From positions 310,001 to 374,000 of the forward strand of contig CANMMR010000003.1 of the NCBI GenBank assembly GCA_947499095.1: DNA of 64,000 nucleotides, in the 5' to 3' direction. The DNA comes from an uncultured Erythrobacter sp. Lineage in GTDB: Bacteria > Pseudomonadota > Alphaproteobacteria > Sphingomonadales > Sphingomonadaceae. Made by a program: the position numbers and the translations under genes. Below, piece by piece: positions 18,396 to 27,739 of this stretch; the first letter of the stretch is position 1; every line of letters begins with the position of its first letter. A model generated the notes under the pieces. It was given only the letters and a program-made list of their open reading frames with translations. It was not told the origin of the DNA and made no database searches.

Positions 18396-18997
18396 GCGTC
18401 GATAACAAAAGTGCACGGGGTTGAGTTAGGTACGCTGTGCGAAGAACCCACTGGAATCCGAGAGGCATCCTGACCACACAAGAGCGGGAGCCTTCGGAAT
18501 CTACGCGGTACCGAAATTGAGAGGATCGATCCTTTCATAGAGCCTCGGATAGAGCGTAGACCAGACCCTCGCGGTGCGACAAGCCTGTGAAGCTTTCGCT
18601 CAAGCACGGACAGTGCAATTGGCCCGAGGCGAAACTCCGCTCCGCCACGTGCCGAATAGTAATCTTTAAATTTGATTAGAGTATCGGAATTTCCGCTTCC
18701 CGACAGCGCCGATTGTCCACCATGAGCGAGTATGTCGCGCAATTGCGAGTAAGCTTGTAGGCGCTTCACGAACTGTTCAAGCAAAGGAGCCCAATCACCC
18801 AGCGGTCCAGCAACCTTGCAAGAATCCAAGAGAAATTTGAGTCTTTGCCCTCGGCGTGTTGGAAAGGTCTCACGCAGCGAGAAGTATTCCTCATAGCGGG
18901 AAAGCCTGATCGCTGTCTCGGTCAAGCCAGTCTCCAATACGCCAACAGCTGCAATGTATGCTCCACGGGCAAGGAGTATCTCTTCTAGACAAGACAT
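18317..18997 (-). CDS. Uncharacterised protein, HEPN-like RX4H motif
   Basis: I do not recognise the family with certainty. From the ATG at 18997 the product is helical: MSCLEEILLARGAYIAAVGV, LETGLTETAIRLSRYEEYFS, then LRDILAHGG, whose R-x4-H spacing is that of HEPN nucleases. There is no strong Shine-Dalgarno site. The frame runs on to 18317, so the last 79 bases overlap the toxin gene on the other strand, and the final 50 or so residues look non-conserved; the true end may be earlier or the gene may be decayed. The stretch is visibly AT-richer than its neighbours. It lies 62 bases after sdhA on the same strand. Confidence 0.5.
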   Translation of the reverse strand: MSCLEEILLARGAYIAAVGVLETGLTETAIRLSRYEEYFSLRETFPTRRGQRLKFLLDSCKVAGPLGDWAPLLEQFVKRLQAYSQLRDILAHGGQSALSGSGNSDTLIKFKDYYSARGGAEFRLGPIALSVLERKLHRLVAPRGSGLRSIRGSMKGSILSISVPRRFRRLPLLCGQDASRIPVGSSHSVPNSTPCTFVIDAQSSASSISMRLWMILTTSTTALSVR

Positions 18998-19059
18998 CTG
19001 AAGCCACGGAGTGACCTCAATTCTGTAGGGGTGCGACCTCCAGGTTCCGGGCTTCCGAT

Positions 19060-20901
19060 TCAATACACCCGCTTCTTCGGCTCGATGTACTTGATGTCGT
19101 CGGTCAGCGTGTATTCGTGGACCGGACGGTAGTCGATCTTCACGCCGCCGCCGTTTCCGCCCCAGCCGTCGAACCATGCTATGGTGTGCTTCATCCACTC
19201 GGCATCGTTGCGCTCGGGGAAGTCCTCATGCGCGTGGGCACCGCGGCTTTCCTTGCGGTTTTCCGCCGATGCCATGGTCACATTGGCCTGCGCCATGAGA
19301 TTGTCGAGCTCGAGCGTTTCGATAAGGTCGCTGTTCCAGATGAGCGAGCGGTCGAAGACCTTCACGTCCTCCATCCGCTTGTTGATCTGTTTGAGGTTTT
19401 CGACACCCTCGGCCATCAGCTTGCTGTCGCGAAAGACCGCCGCGTGGCGGGTCATGGTCTTTTGCATGTCGGCGCGCAGCGTCGCGGTCGGCGTGTCGCC
19501 GTCGGCATAGCGGAAGTGGTCGAGACGGCTCAGCGACATTTCGGCGCTGTCGCCGGGCAGCTCGTCATGGCTGGTGCCGGGCTTGATCAGGTCGCGCAGG
19601 CGGTGGCCGGTCGCGCGGCCGAACACAACGAGGTCGATCAGCGAATTCGAGCCGAGGCGGTTTGCGCCATGGACCGAAACGCAGGCCGCCTCGCCGACGG
19701 CGAACAGGCCGGGGACGATCTTTTCCGGATCGGATTTGTCGCCCGCCATCACCTCGCCATGGAAGTTACAGGGGATGCCGCCCATATTGTAATGCACCGT
19801 CGGCGTCACCGGCAGCGGCTCGCGCGTCAGGTCGACGCCGGCGAAGATCTTGCCGCTCTCCGTAATGCCCGGCAGGCGCTGGGCCAGCACGGCGGGATCG
19901 ATGTGGTCGAGGTGGAGGTAGATGTGGTCCTTCTCCGGACCGACGCCGCGCCCTTCGCGCATTTCCAGCGCCATCGAGCGGCTCACGACATCGCGCGATG
20001 CGAGGTCCTTCGCGCTCGGCGCATAGCGCTCCATGAAGCGCTCGCCCTCCGAATTGGTAAGGTAGCCGCCCTCGCCGCGCGCGCCTTCGGTAATGAGCAC
20101 GCCCGCGCCGTAAATGCCGGTCGGGTGGAACTGCACGAACTCCATGTCCTGCAGCGGCAATCCTGCGCGCAGCACCATGCCGCCGCCGTCGCCGGTGCAG
20201 GTGTGGGCGCTGGTCGCGGTGAAATAGCAGCGGCCATAGCCGCCGGTGGCCAGCACCACCGCCTTGGCGCGGAAGCGGTGGATCGTGCCGTCATCCAGGC
20301 ACATCGCAATCACACCGACGCAGACCTTGCCCTCGAGCGTGTCCTTCATGATCAGGTCGAGCGCGAAATACTCGATGAAGAAATCCGCATCGTATTTCAG
20401 GCTCTGCTGGTAGAGCGCGTGCAGCATGGCGTGACCGGTACGGTCGGCGGCGGCGCAAGTGCGCTGCACCGGCGGGCCTTCGCCCATGTTCTGCATGTGA
20501 CCGCCGAACGGCCGCTGGTATATCGTGCCGTCCTCGTTGCGGCTGAAGGGCACGCCTGCGTGCTCAAGCTCGTAGACTGCCTGCGGGGCCTCGCGCACGA
20601 GATATTCGATCGCATCCTGGTCGCCGAGCCAGTCGGAGCCTTTCACGGTATCATACATGTGCCAGGACCAGTGGTCGGGCGAATTGTTGCCCAGCGAAGC
20701 CGCGATACCGCCTTGGGCTGCCACGGTGTGCGAACGCGTGGGGAAGACCTTGGAGATATTGGCAGTCTTCAGCCCCACCTCGGCAGTGCCCATGGTGGCG
20801 CGAAGGCCGCTGCCGCCGGCGCCCACGACGACGACGTCATACGTATGGTCGACGATAGGGTAGGCGCGATCGCCGATGGTGAAAGTGTCGCTGCTGGCCA
20901 T
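19060..20901 (-). CDS. sdhA: Succinate dehydrogenase flavoprotein subunit
   Basis: 613 residues, full length. [18 protein letters not shown] binds [19 protein letters not shown] carries the histidine of the covalent flavin link; [20 protein letters not shown] and the C-terminal EPKKRVY are typical. It oxidises succinate to fumarate in complex II. The ATG overlaps the sdhD stop (TGATG). The iron-sulfur subunit gene sdhB, often next after sdhA, is not present downstream. Confidence 0.97.
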   Translation of the reverse strand: MASSDTFTIGDRAYPIVDHTYDVVVVGAGGSGLRATMGTAEVGLKTANISKVFPTRSHTVAAQGGIAASLGNNSPDHWSWHMYDTVKGSDWLGDQDAIEYLVREAPQAVYELEHAGVPFSRNEDGTIYQRPFGGHMQNMGEGPPVQRTCAAADRTGHAMLHALYQQSLKYDADFFIEYFALDLIMKDTLEGKVCVGVIAMCLDDGTIHRFRAKAVVLATGGYGRCYFTATSAHTCTGDGGGMVLRAGLPLQDMEFVQFHPTGIYGAGVLITEGARGEGGYLTNSEGERFMERYAPSAKDLASRDVVSRSMALEMREGRGVGPEKDHIYLHLDHIDPAVLAQRLPGITESGKIFAGVDLTREPLPVTPTVHYNMGGIPCNFHGEVMAGDKSDPEKIVPGLFAVGEAACVSVHGANRLGSNSLIDLVVFGRATGHRLRDLIKPGTSHDELPGDSAEMSLSRLDHFRYADGDTPTATLRADMQKTMTRHAAVFRDSKLMAEGVENLKQINKRMEDVKVFDRSLIWNSDLIETLELDNLMAQANVTMASAENRKESRGAHAHEDFPERNDAEWMKHTIAWFDGWGGNGGGVKIDYRPVHEYTLTDDIKYIEPKKRVY

Positions 20902-21287
20902 CAGGCGGCTCCTCCAAGGGCGAGGCGCGCGATGGACACGATGCCGAAGGCCGCGCCGCCGATGGTTGCAAGATTGAGAAGGACGAGAGTGCCGAACTTG
21001 GTGCCGGCATCGTGAACATAATCCTCGATCAGCACCTGCAGGCCCAGCCGTGCATGCCAGAAGACCGAGATCACCAGCAGCGCCAGCGCCGTGGCGGGCA
21101 GCGTCTGCGAGGCCCAGCCGGTCATGGTCGCGTAATCATAGCTCGGCAGCAGCGCGAGGCTGATGACGAGGAATAGCATAAGCACCAGATTGCCGATGGC
21201 GGTGAAGCGCTGCACCAGCCAGTGATGCGCGCCTTCATGTGCCGAGCCGAGCCCGCGCACGCGTCCGATGGAGGTTCCGTTACCCAT
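20901..21287 (-). CDS. sdhD: Succinate dehydrogenase membrane anchor subunit
   Basis: 128 residues with three membrane segments. [13 protein letters not shown] near the N-terminus and the segment [16 protein letters not shown], which carries the haem/quinone-site residues, are characteristic of SdhD. Position between sdhC and sdhA, and overlap with the sdhA start, confirm the call. Confidence 0.93.
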   Translation of the reverse strand: MGNGTSIGRVRGLGSAHEGAHHWLVQRFTAIGNLVLMLFLVISLALLPSYDYATMTGWASQTLPATALALLVISVFWHARLGLQVLIEDYVHDAGTKFGTLVLLNLATIGGAAFGIVSIARLALGGAA

Positions 21288-21296
21288 GGTTGCGGC

Positions 21297-21686
21297 TCAC
21301 TTCAGGAGATTGAGGAAGATGACGGCCCACAGCGCGGCCGTCAGGAACAGGGCGATCAGCGGTGCCACGATCGACCACGTCTTGTTGGTGTCGAGTTCAT
21401 AGCCCGCACCGATGTCGAGCACGAAATGGCGCAGGCCGCTCATCATGTGGGTGAAGAAAGCCCAGCTGAGGCCGACCAGGACGATCATGCCGATGGGAGA
21501 GCCCATGACGCTTTCGAAGATCGCATAGGCTTCCGGACCGCCGGCCATCGCGCCCAGCCACCACAGCAATACGCCGAGGCCGACGGTCGCCATGCCGTCA
21601 CCGGTGATGCGGTGAAGAATGGAGATCGCCATGTGCGGGCCCCATTTCCAGACTTGCAGATGTGGCGCCATTGGCCGGTTTGCCAT
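21297..21686 (-). CDS. sdhC: Succinate dehydrogenase cytochrome b556 subunit
   Basis: 129 residues, three transmembrane helices. SILHRITGDGM is the conserved quinone-site motif, and the haem ligand lies in HMMSGLRHFVLDIG. First gene of the sdhC-sdhD-sdhA operon, with 9 bases to sdhD. It is divergent from the SDR gene at 21796, so the sdh promoter should lie in the 109 bases between them. Confidence 0.94.
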   Translation of the reverse strand: MANRPMAPHLQVWKWGPHMAISILHRITGDGMATVGLGVLLWWLGAMAGGPEAYAIFESVMGSPIGMIVLVGLSWAFFTHMMSGLRHFVLDIGAGYELDTNKTWSIVAPLIALFLTAALWAVIFLNLLK

Positions 21687-21795
21687 GTATTCTCACCCGA
21701 AAAGCTGACGTGTTGCGCTCCACTTAGCGAAGTGCGCGCTCCGCGCAAGGCACGCGGCCTCGACAAGTGCTGCAAATTTCCGAATAGCGTGATGC

Positions 21796-22506
21796 ATGAC
21801 ATGCATCTTGCTCACAGGCTCCTCGCGCGGAATCGGCGCAGCGGCCAAGACCCAGCTCGAAGCGCGCGGCGCGAAAATCGTCGGCCAGGCGACCTCCAGC
21901 ACCACTGTCGATACCGTCCCGGCGGACTTCACCGATCCCGGCGCCCCGCACGATTTGTGGGAAGCCGCGCTCGCCCGGGCGGGCGGAAAGATCGACGTAC
22001 TCGTCAACAATGCCGGCCTGTTCGATCCCAACCCGCTCGACCGTTCGGACATCGAATGGCTCGATGCGTGGGAAGATACGCTGCGGATCAATCTTACCGC
22101 TGCCGCACAGCTGAGCCGCTTCGCCGTGCGCCACTGGCAGGAGCGCGGCGTCGGCGGCCGGATCGTCCATGTCGCCAGCCGCGCCGGTCATCGCGGCGAT
22201 TCTCCGGCGCATTGGCATTATGCTGCGGCCAAGGGTGGCATGCTCGCGATGCACAAGACGATAGCGCGCCAGTATGCCAGCGAGAATATTCTCAGCTTCG
22301 CAATCACGCCAGGCTTTACCGATACGGCCATGGCGGGGGACTATCTTGAGAGCCGCGGCGGGCCGGGCCTGCTCGCTGACATTCCGCTCGGCCGCGTCGC
22401 CCAGCCGGAAGAGATCGGAAAGCTGATCGAATTCTGCGCCCTCGACGCGCCGCCGAGCATGACCGGAGCGACGCTCGACGCCAATGGAGCCAGCTATGTT
22501 CGCTAG
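21796..22506 (+). CDS. SDR-family oxidoreductase
   Basis: 236 residues. The cofactor motif is LTGSSRGIGAAA at the N-terminus, then VNNAGLFDPNPLD, a catalytic Ser in VHVASRAGHRGDSPAHWHYA and the Tyr/Lys pair in HYAAAKGG. The C-terminus GATLDANGASYVR is typical. Substrate unknown. Its last 11 bases overlap the start of the metallo-beta-lactamase gene, making it the first gene of a coupled chain SDR, beta-lactamase, prmA, DUF2459. Confidence 0.88.
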   Translation: MTCILLTGSSRGIGAAAKTQLEARGAKIVGQATSSTTVDTVPADFTDPGAPHDLWEAALARAGGKIDVLVNNAGLFDPNPLDRSDIEWLDAWEDTLRINLTAAAQLSRFAVRHWQERGVGGRIVHVASRAGHRGDSPAHWHYAAAKGGMLAMHKTIARQYASENILSFAITPGFTDTAMAGDYLESRGGPGLLADIPLGRVAQPEEIGKLIEFCALDAPPSMTGATLDANGASYVR

Positions 22507-23416
22507 GATTGCACCTTTGCTGTTGCTGGCCGGCTGCACGGCAGTGCAGACCACTCAGCCTGCTGCCCTGCCCGCGCTCCCGCAAGCAGGCCTTTCCTAC
22601 ACGCAATTCGCCGAACAATGCGAGCCGTGGGACGAGTGGGACAAGCCCGCTCCGCCTTTCCGCACCCTCGGCAACAGCTGGTACGTCGGCACCTGCGGAA
22701 TCGCCTCGATCCTGATCGCCGATCCGGCCGGTCATGTGCTGATCGACAGCGGGACCGAGAAAGGGGCCGAGGTCGTGCTGGCCAACTTGCGCAGCATCGG
22801 CGTCGATCCGAGAGATGTGCGCTACATCCTTGCGAGCCACGAACATTTCGACCACGTCGGCGGGCACGCGGTACTGGCCAGGACGACCGGAGCCGAGATT
22901 GTAGCGTCGGCCGAGGCTGCGCCTGTTCTAGAGAGCGGCAAGGTATCGCCCGAGGATCCGCAGGCCGATGCCGGACATCCGGACATGACGCCTGTGGCGG
23001 TCGCGCGCATCGTGGCCGACGGCGAGACCCTGACCTTGGGCGATATTGCGATTACAGCCCATCTCACGCCCGGCCATAGTCCGGGAGCGACGAGCTGGAC
23101 CTGGGCCGCCTGCTCCGGCCCGGACGAGCCGCCGGTGTGCCGCCGCCTTGCCTATGTCGACAGCCTCTCGCCCGTGTCGGCGGACAGCTATCGCTTCAGC
23201 GATCATCCCGAGGTGGTCACCGCGTTTCGCTCCAGTCTCGACAAGGTCGCTGCCCTGCCCTGCGACGAATTGCTGACGCCGCACCCTTCCGCCAGCCAGC
23301 TGATCCAGAAGCTGCGCAGCGGTTCGCTCGGCGTTGCAGGACAGTGCCAGGCCTATGCCCGCGCGCTTGGCGAGCGGCTCGACAAGCGCCTCGCGGAGGA
23401 AACTGCGGGTGGCTGA
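22496..23416 (+). CDS. Subclass B3 metallo-beta-lactamase, lipoprotein
   Basis: 306 residues from the ATG at 22496, chosen because GGAG lies 7 bases upstream. Residues 1-14 end in a lipobox (LLLAGC, Cys14). The full B3 zinc set is visible: HEHFDH at 115-120 (His115, His117, Asp119, His120), His194 in TPGHSPGATSW and His263 in TPHPSAS. Two further cysteine-rich loops follow His194. It should hydrolyse beta-lactams in the periplasm, including carbapenems, as for known environmental B3 enzymes. It is translationally coupled to neighbours and looks resident rather than acquired. Confidence 0.93.
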   Translation: MFARIAPLLLLAGCTAVQTTQPAALPALPQAGLSYTQFAEQCEPWDEWDKPAPPFRTLGNSWYVGTCGIASILIADPAGHVLIDSGTEKGAEVVLANLRSIGVDPRDVRYILASHEHFDHVGGHAVLARTTGAEIVASAEAAPVLESGKVSPEDPQADAGHPDMTPVAVARIVADGETLTLGDIAITAHLTPGHSPGATSWTWAACSGPDEPPVCRRLAYVDSLSPVSADSYRFSDHPEVVTAFRSSLDKVAALPCDELLTPHPSASQLIQKLRSGSLGVAGQCQAYARALGERLDKRLAEETAGG

Positions 23417-24314
23417 CAGCTGGAAGATCTGCGCCGAATGCTCGAAGGAACAGGCAAAGGCCGCGCTCGTCGCCCATGAGGAGGACCTAGACTGGCCGGC
23501 CGATTGGGTGGTGACCGGAATGGAAGTCGCCGACCACCTGCCGGACGACTGGACATTCGAAGTCTATCTCGACCGAAAGCCAAAGGCAGCCGACGTCAAA
23601 CGCGTGGCGGCCCTGTTCGAAGGCAAGGCACCCGCGCTGGTGGTCGAGAAACTTCCCGATACCGACTGGGTCGTCGAGAGCCAGAAGGGCGTCGATCCGA
23701 TCCGCGCGGGGCGCTTCCATGTCCGCACGCCGGAGCATGCGGCCGACCCCGAGCTGGTCGACTTTGTCATCCCTGCCAGCCAGGCTTTCGGGACCGGGCA
23801 GCACCAGACCACCGCTGGCTGCCTCGCCATGCTCGACCTGATGAAGCGCGAAGGCGTGTCGGCGCGCAATGTGGCGGATATCGGCACCGGCACCGGTCTG
23901 CTCGCCTTTGCCGCATTGCACCTGTGGCCGAATGCAAAGGCGACCGCCTCGGACATCGATGCCGTCTGCGCAGGCGTGGTCGCCGACAATTGCGAGCTCA
24001 ATGGCATTCCCCAAGGGGCCGGTCCGGGTGCGCTGACGATGGTGATAGCGGACGGCATGGCCGATCCGCTGCTCGAAGCACGCGGACCATACGATCTTTT
24101 CATCGCCAATATCCTCGCCGGTCCGCTGGTCGAGCTCGCGCCCGAATTCGCTGCGGCAATGGCACCGGGTGCGAACCTACTGTTGGCGGGCCTGCTGGAA
24201 AAGCAAGAGGCTCAGGTGCGCCGCGCCTATCGCGCGCTTGGCTTCCGGCTTGCGCGGCGGCTGGTGAATGGCGACTGGTCGATCCTCTGGCTGCGCAAGA
24301 GCCGGGTGCGGTGA
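23409..24314 (+). CDS. prmA: Ribosomal protein L11 methyltransferase
   Basis: 301 residues from a GTG at 23409 that overlaps the beta-lactamase stop by 8 bases, with GGAGG upstream. The C-terminal SAM domain is clear: VADIGTGTGLLAFAALHLWP, ASDIDAVCAGVVADNCELNG, YDLFIANILAGPLVELAPEF. PrmA trimethylates L11. The N-terminal domain is divergent but of normal size. Confidence 0.9.
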   Translation: MADSWKICAECSKEQAKAALVAHEEDLDWPADWVVTGMEVADHLPDDWTFEVYLDRKPKAADVKRVAALFEGKAPALVVEKLPDTDWVVESQKGVDPIRAGRFHVRTPEHAADPELVDFVIPASQAFGTGQHQTTAGCLAMLDLMKREGVSARNVADIGTGTGLLAFAALHLWPNAKATASDIDAVCAGVVADNCELNGIPQGAGPGALTMVIADGMADPLLEARGPYDLFIANILAGPLVELAPEFAAAMAPGANLLLAGLLEKQEAQVRRAYRALGFRLARRLVNGDWSILWLRKSRVR

Positions 24315-24976
24315 GCCGCACGCTGCGCTGGCTCGCGTGGCTGCTGGGCGTGCCGCTGGCGCTCACGATCCTCTTTCTGCTCGGCACTTGGATCGGCAGT
24401 TCGATCCCGCGCAACGGCGACTGGGCCGAGCCTACCCAAGGCGTCGAGATCCTCATCGAGACCAACGGCATCCACACCGGGATCGTCATGCCGCTGGTCA
24501 CGCCGCAGAAGGACTGGCGTGGCGCTTTCCCGGCGGCAGACCTCGGCAACCCGGACCGCCCCTATACCCATGTCTCTGTAAGCTGGGGTGAACGCGAGGT
24601 CTTCCTCAACACGCCGACATGGGCGGACCTCAGCGTGAGCACGGCCATCGGCGCAGCCTTCGGCGGCGACGGCCTGCTGCACGCCGCGCATTACGTCCGC
24701 CCAGCTCCGTCCGCCGACATCCGCCCGCTGCATATCACAAAGGAGCAGTATGCACGCCTTGTCGCTGAGATCGAGCAACAGGTCCTGCCGCCCGACCAGC
24801 GCACACTGCATGCAGGCTATGCCCCCTACGATGTCTTCTACGATGCGCCCGGCACCTATCATCTCGGCAATACCTGCAATCAATGGACCAGCGACACGCT
24901 GGCCGCTGCGGGTATCAAGACAGGTTGGTGGACACCCTTGCCGGGCGGCGTGATGAAATGGGTTCCGCAGCTCTAG
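24311..24976 (+). CDS. TIGR02117/DUF2459 family protein
   Basis: 221 residues from a GTG overlapping the prmA stop (GTGA). One N-terminal membrane segment (WLLGVPLALTILFLLGTWIG) precedes a soluble domain with ILIETNGIHTGIVMPL, WGEREVFLNTPTWADL, and the C-terminal NTCNQWTSDTLAAAGIKTGW, all typical of the DUF2459 family. No enzymatic function is known. The conserved Cys in NTCNQW and the His in GIHTG suggest a papain-like (NlpC-type) fold, which is inference. Its stop overlaps the class A-like gene's stop by 4 bases. Confidence 0.85.
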   Translation: MSRTLRWLAWLLGVPLALTILFLLGTWIGSSIPRNGDWAEPTQGVEILIETNGIHTGIVMPLVTPQKDWRGAFPAADLGNPDRPYTHVSVSWGEREVFLNTPTWADLSVSTAIGAAFGGDGLLHAAHYVRPAPSADIRPLHITKEQYARLVAEIEQQVLPPDQRTLHAGYAPYDVFYDAPGTYHLGNTCNQWTSDTLAAAGIKTGWWTPLPGGVMKWVPQL

Positions 24977-26070
24977 GTCGCGTTGGCCGCTGACGCGTAT
25001 TCGCGGTTTTCATACGTCTCGATGGCCCGGACGACCTCGTGCATCATGCCCATACGCGCCGCATAGGATGCGCGGGTCCGGGCGATTAGTACGGCGACGC
25101 CATACTGGTTGCCGCCGTCGGACGTGACCACTCCGACATCGTTATAGCCCGATTGTTCGCCATCGAAGAACTGGCCGGTGCCGGTCTTGTGCGCGATCGA
25201 CCAACCCGGTGGCAGGCCGCCCTTCAACCGGTTCGGCCCGCTGCGCGTCTCGCTCAGAATCTGAAGCAGATATTCGGTCGACACCGACGACAGCAGTTCA
25301 CCGCGCACCAGGCGACCTAGGGCAAGCGCTATGCCTTCGGCTGTCGCCCCATCGATAGGGTCGGCGAGATAGCTGTCGAATGCGCTTCTGCGGACCGCAT
25401 CGGGCAGTTCGTCACGCGCCTCGTAGAAGCTGTTGCCATAGCTGTAGGACTGGTTCCACGTCAGACCGGCAATAGCGCTCTGCTTGGTCCGCTCATCGAG
25501 CCCGAAGCGAACGCCTTCGATGTCGCGATCGTCGAGGAACTCCTCGACTTCTTCCGGCCCACCCACGCGGCGCAAGATGCGATCGTTGGCGGTGTTGTCG
25601 CTGCGCGTGAGGGCGCGGTCGATCAGCTCGGCATAGTCGGAACTGAACATGCCCAGTGTTCGCACGATGTCGCGGATGGGTTGATGGAACAGCGTCAGGT
25701 CCTCGCGCCGGATCACGACCCGCTCGCCGAGGTCCAGGTCGCGCTTGTCCGCCTGCGCGAGAGCGGTCATCGTTACCCATAGCTTGCTGACGCTTTGCTG
25801 CGGCAGCATCGCCTCGCCATTGGCAGACGCCATCCGGTCCGCCGCGATGTCGTAGACCGCGATACCGACCTCGCCCGGGAAGCGTTCGGCAATCTCTTCC
25901 AGTTCCAGCTCGAGCTCGATCTGAGCGATGGAGCGCGGCTGCTCCTCGCTCTCTTCCTGCGCGACGATAGGTGCATTCTTCCCCTGCTGCGAGCGCGGTA
26001 GCCACGTCACCAAAATCGCGAGGGCAAGCACAGGCAAAAGTAGGAAAACGAAACGGAAATAGCTGGTCAC
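24973..26070 (-). CDS. Class A beta-lactamase-like serine hydrolase
   Basis: 365 residues with an N-terminal hydrophobic segment (FVFLLLPVLALAILVTWL). The active-site motifs of class A enzymes are in order: SVSK (93-96), SDN (157-159) and KTG (295-297). A clear ExxLN omega-loop motif, which holds the deacylating Glu166, was not found; the region reads GLTWNQSYSYGN. It may therefore be a penicillin-recognising hydrolase or a divergent class A beta-lactamase. It lies 1.6 kb from a B3 enzyme on the other strand. Confidence 0.85.
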   Translation of the reverse strand: MTSYFRFVFLLLPVLALAILVTWLPRSQQGKNAPIVAQEESEEQPRSIAQIELELELEEIAERFPGEVGIAVYDIAADRMASANGEAMLPQQSVSKLWVTMTALAQADKRDLDLGERVVIRREDLTLFHQPIRDIVRTLGMFSSDYAELIDRALTRSDNTANDRILRRVGGPEEVEEFLDDRDIEGVRFGLDERTKQSAIAGLTWNQSYSYGNSFYEARDELPDAVRRSAFDSYLADPIDGATAEGIALALGRLVRGELLSSVSTEYLLQILSETRSGPNRLKGGLPPGWSIAHKTGTGQFFDGEQSGYNDVGVVTSDGGNQYGVAVLIARTRASYAARMGMMHEVVRAIETYENREYASAANAT

Positions 26071-26112
26071 ACTCTCGGCAACGCGGCGCTACGCAATCAG
26101 GTCCGAAAATCC

Positions 26113-27579
26113 TCAGGCGAGCTTCGCGTCCGCCGCAGCCTCGCCCGGTAGCGGTTTGCCGGTTTGCAGGAAGGCCCGCACCCGCTCGCTGAACATCAGC
26201 CGCCCGTTGGGATAATGCTTCCGGTGGATCGCCATCAACCGGTCGAGATTGTTCTCGCCGAGCGAGTCCCGAAAACCCGGGATCAGCGCGCTCTTGCCGA
26301 AATGCGGGCGAGTCTCGGGTTCGTATTGCAACACCATGCGCTGCAACCGTTCCAGCCAGGCATAATCGCGCGGATCGGCGAACAGGTCGATGGCTGCAAC
26401 GGGCCCGTCGTGGTTTGCAGCAAAGACGAGGTCGGACTTGCCCGGCAATTCGCGCACGCTGATAACGCCCTTCAGGAAGAAGCCGAGATCGCGCAGGGCA
26501 TTAGCCTCGCGCATGATGAACTTGACCACCGCCGGGCCTTTTTCCAGTGGCACGAAAAAGGCGAGATTGTATCCAGTATAGGTGGTCGAGAAACAGCCGC
26601 GCAGGATGTCTGGTGCGCGCTCGCTGGCGAGGCCGGGCTTGGGATCGTAAAGATAGTCGAGGTCGTAGGGATCGGTCTCGATCTGGTCGCGCTGGACGAG
26701 ATCGAGCTTGTCGAGCAATCGCTGGAGCGGACGGCGCAGCGTCGGTAAGAAGCGGTCGAGCTTCTGGTAGCGCTTGATGATCCACCGCGCGACGGGCGCG
26801 AGAAAACCCCCACCTTCTCGCACCTTCTCCACCCGCGCTGTCGTCTGGCAGGGCGACAGCGTGGCCAGCATCATCACCGGATCGTCCGGATTGGAATAGG
26901 GCAATACAACCCAGTTCGACGCGATGGTGCCTTGCTGCAACTCGCGCAGTTTCGACAGTCGATTGATGTGGCTGGTCGAGATGAACGCCTCGACCGGCGC
27001 CGTCTCCAGCTCCAGCTCGACGATCGGCGCAATCGTGCCGAACGACAGCGCGACATAGGCAAAGTCGGGATCGGCGCGGCTCAGCCGTACGCGCTTTCCG
27101 CTATCGTCGAGGAAGGTCAGCGCGGTGACGGCATCGGCCATCACGGCGCGGTCGCCGAAGCCGTGCGTGCCGGTGGCGAGCGCACCGACCACCGTCTGCT
27201 TCATGTAGTTGCCCGAGTTGATCAGGCGGCGGTCGTGCTGGATCAGGAAGCGCTTGAACTGCTCGACCGTGACCGACGCGCCGACCGTCGCGATGCCGGT
27301 TGCCGGATCGTAATCCATCCGGTCGAGACCGCCCTCCTCCATCATCATCGCATTGATGCCGGGCACGATCTGCACGCCGTTGTAGGAGTGCGACTTGCCG
27401 ACGCAGCTATAGCAGCCGTTCGTCATGTCCGCGCACAGCTTGGCCTCGTCATGCGGGATGCGCGCCTCGGCATCGCCGCGATAGACGTGGATCCACGACG
27501 CGATGCGCCGTTTGCCTTCTTCGCCCGCCTGCCTGTCGAGCTTGCGCTGCTTTCGCCCGCGACGAATTTCTTCGAACAT
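26113..27579 (-). CDS. FAD-linked sugar-lactone oxidase (D-arabinono-1,4-lactone/L-gulonolactone oxidase type)
   Basis: 488 residues from the ATG at 27579, preceded by a GGGGGG run 4 bases away; upstream frame is non-conserved. The FAD-binding PCMH domain shows CVGKSHSYNGVQIVPG, TVGASVTVEQFKRFL and the pyrophosphate loop VGALATGTHGFGDRA. The C-terminal region contains PHFGKSALIPGF and HRKHYPNGRLMFSERVRAFL, typical of sugar-lactone oxidases. It oxidises an aldonolactone or similar alcohol using FAD; the true substrate is unknown. Confidence 0.85.
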   Translation of the reverse strand: MFEEIRRGRKQRKLDRQAGEEGKRRIASWIHVYRGDAEARIPHDEAKLCADMTNGCYSCVGKSHSYNGVQIVPGINAMMMEEGGLDRMDYDPATGIATVGASVTVEQFKRFLIQHDRRLINSGNYMKQTVVGALATGTHGFGDRAVMADAVTALTFLDDSGKRVRLSRADPDFAYVALSFGTIAPIVELELETAPVEAFISTSHINRLSKLRELQQGTIASNWVVLPYSNPDDPVMMLATLSPCQTTARVEKVREGGGFLAPVARWIIKRYQKLDRFLPTLRRPLQRLLDKLDLVQRDQIETDPYDLDYLYDPKPGLASERAPDILRGCFSTTYTGYNLAFFVPLEKGPAVVKFIMREANALRDLGFFLKGVISVRELPGKSDLVFAANHDGPVAAIDLFADPRDYAWLERLQRMVLQYEPETRPHFGKSALIPGFRDSLGENNLDRLMAIHRKHYPNGRLMFSERVRAFLQTGKPLPGEAAADAKLA

Positions 27580-27739
27580 AATCCCCCCTGATCCCCTTTC
27601 GCGAGGGATATCAGCTTCGTTTCGCCCAATCGAGGATAGATGCGACATTGTGGCGAAGCACCAAGGCCGAGCCTGTCGGGGAACCAAGCCCGCGCTCACC
27701 CACTCCTGAGGCATCTCTTCGAAACACACGGAATATATC

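Noticed and set aside
18317..18997. Possible sdhB downstream of sdhA
   Set aside because: The product has no cysteine clusters for 2Fe-2S, 3Fe-4S or 4Fe-4S centres and does not resemble SdhB.
15616..26070. BlaI/M56 as regulator of the two beta-lactamase-like genes
   Set aside because: They are 7-10 kb apart, the M56 protein lacks a penicillin sensor, and no TACN4GTA pair was seen in the 42 bases upstream of the class A-like gene.
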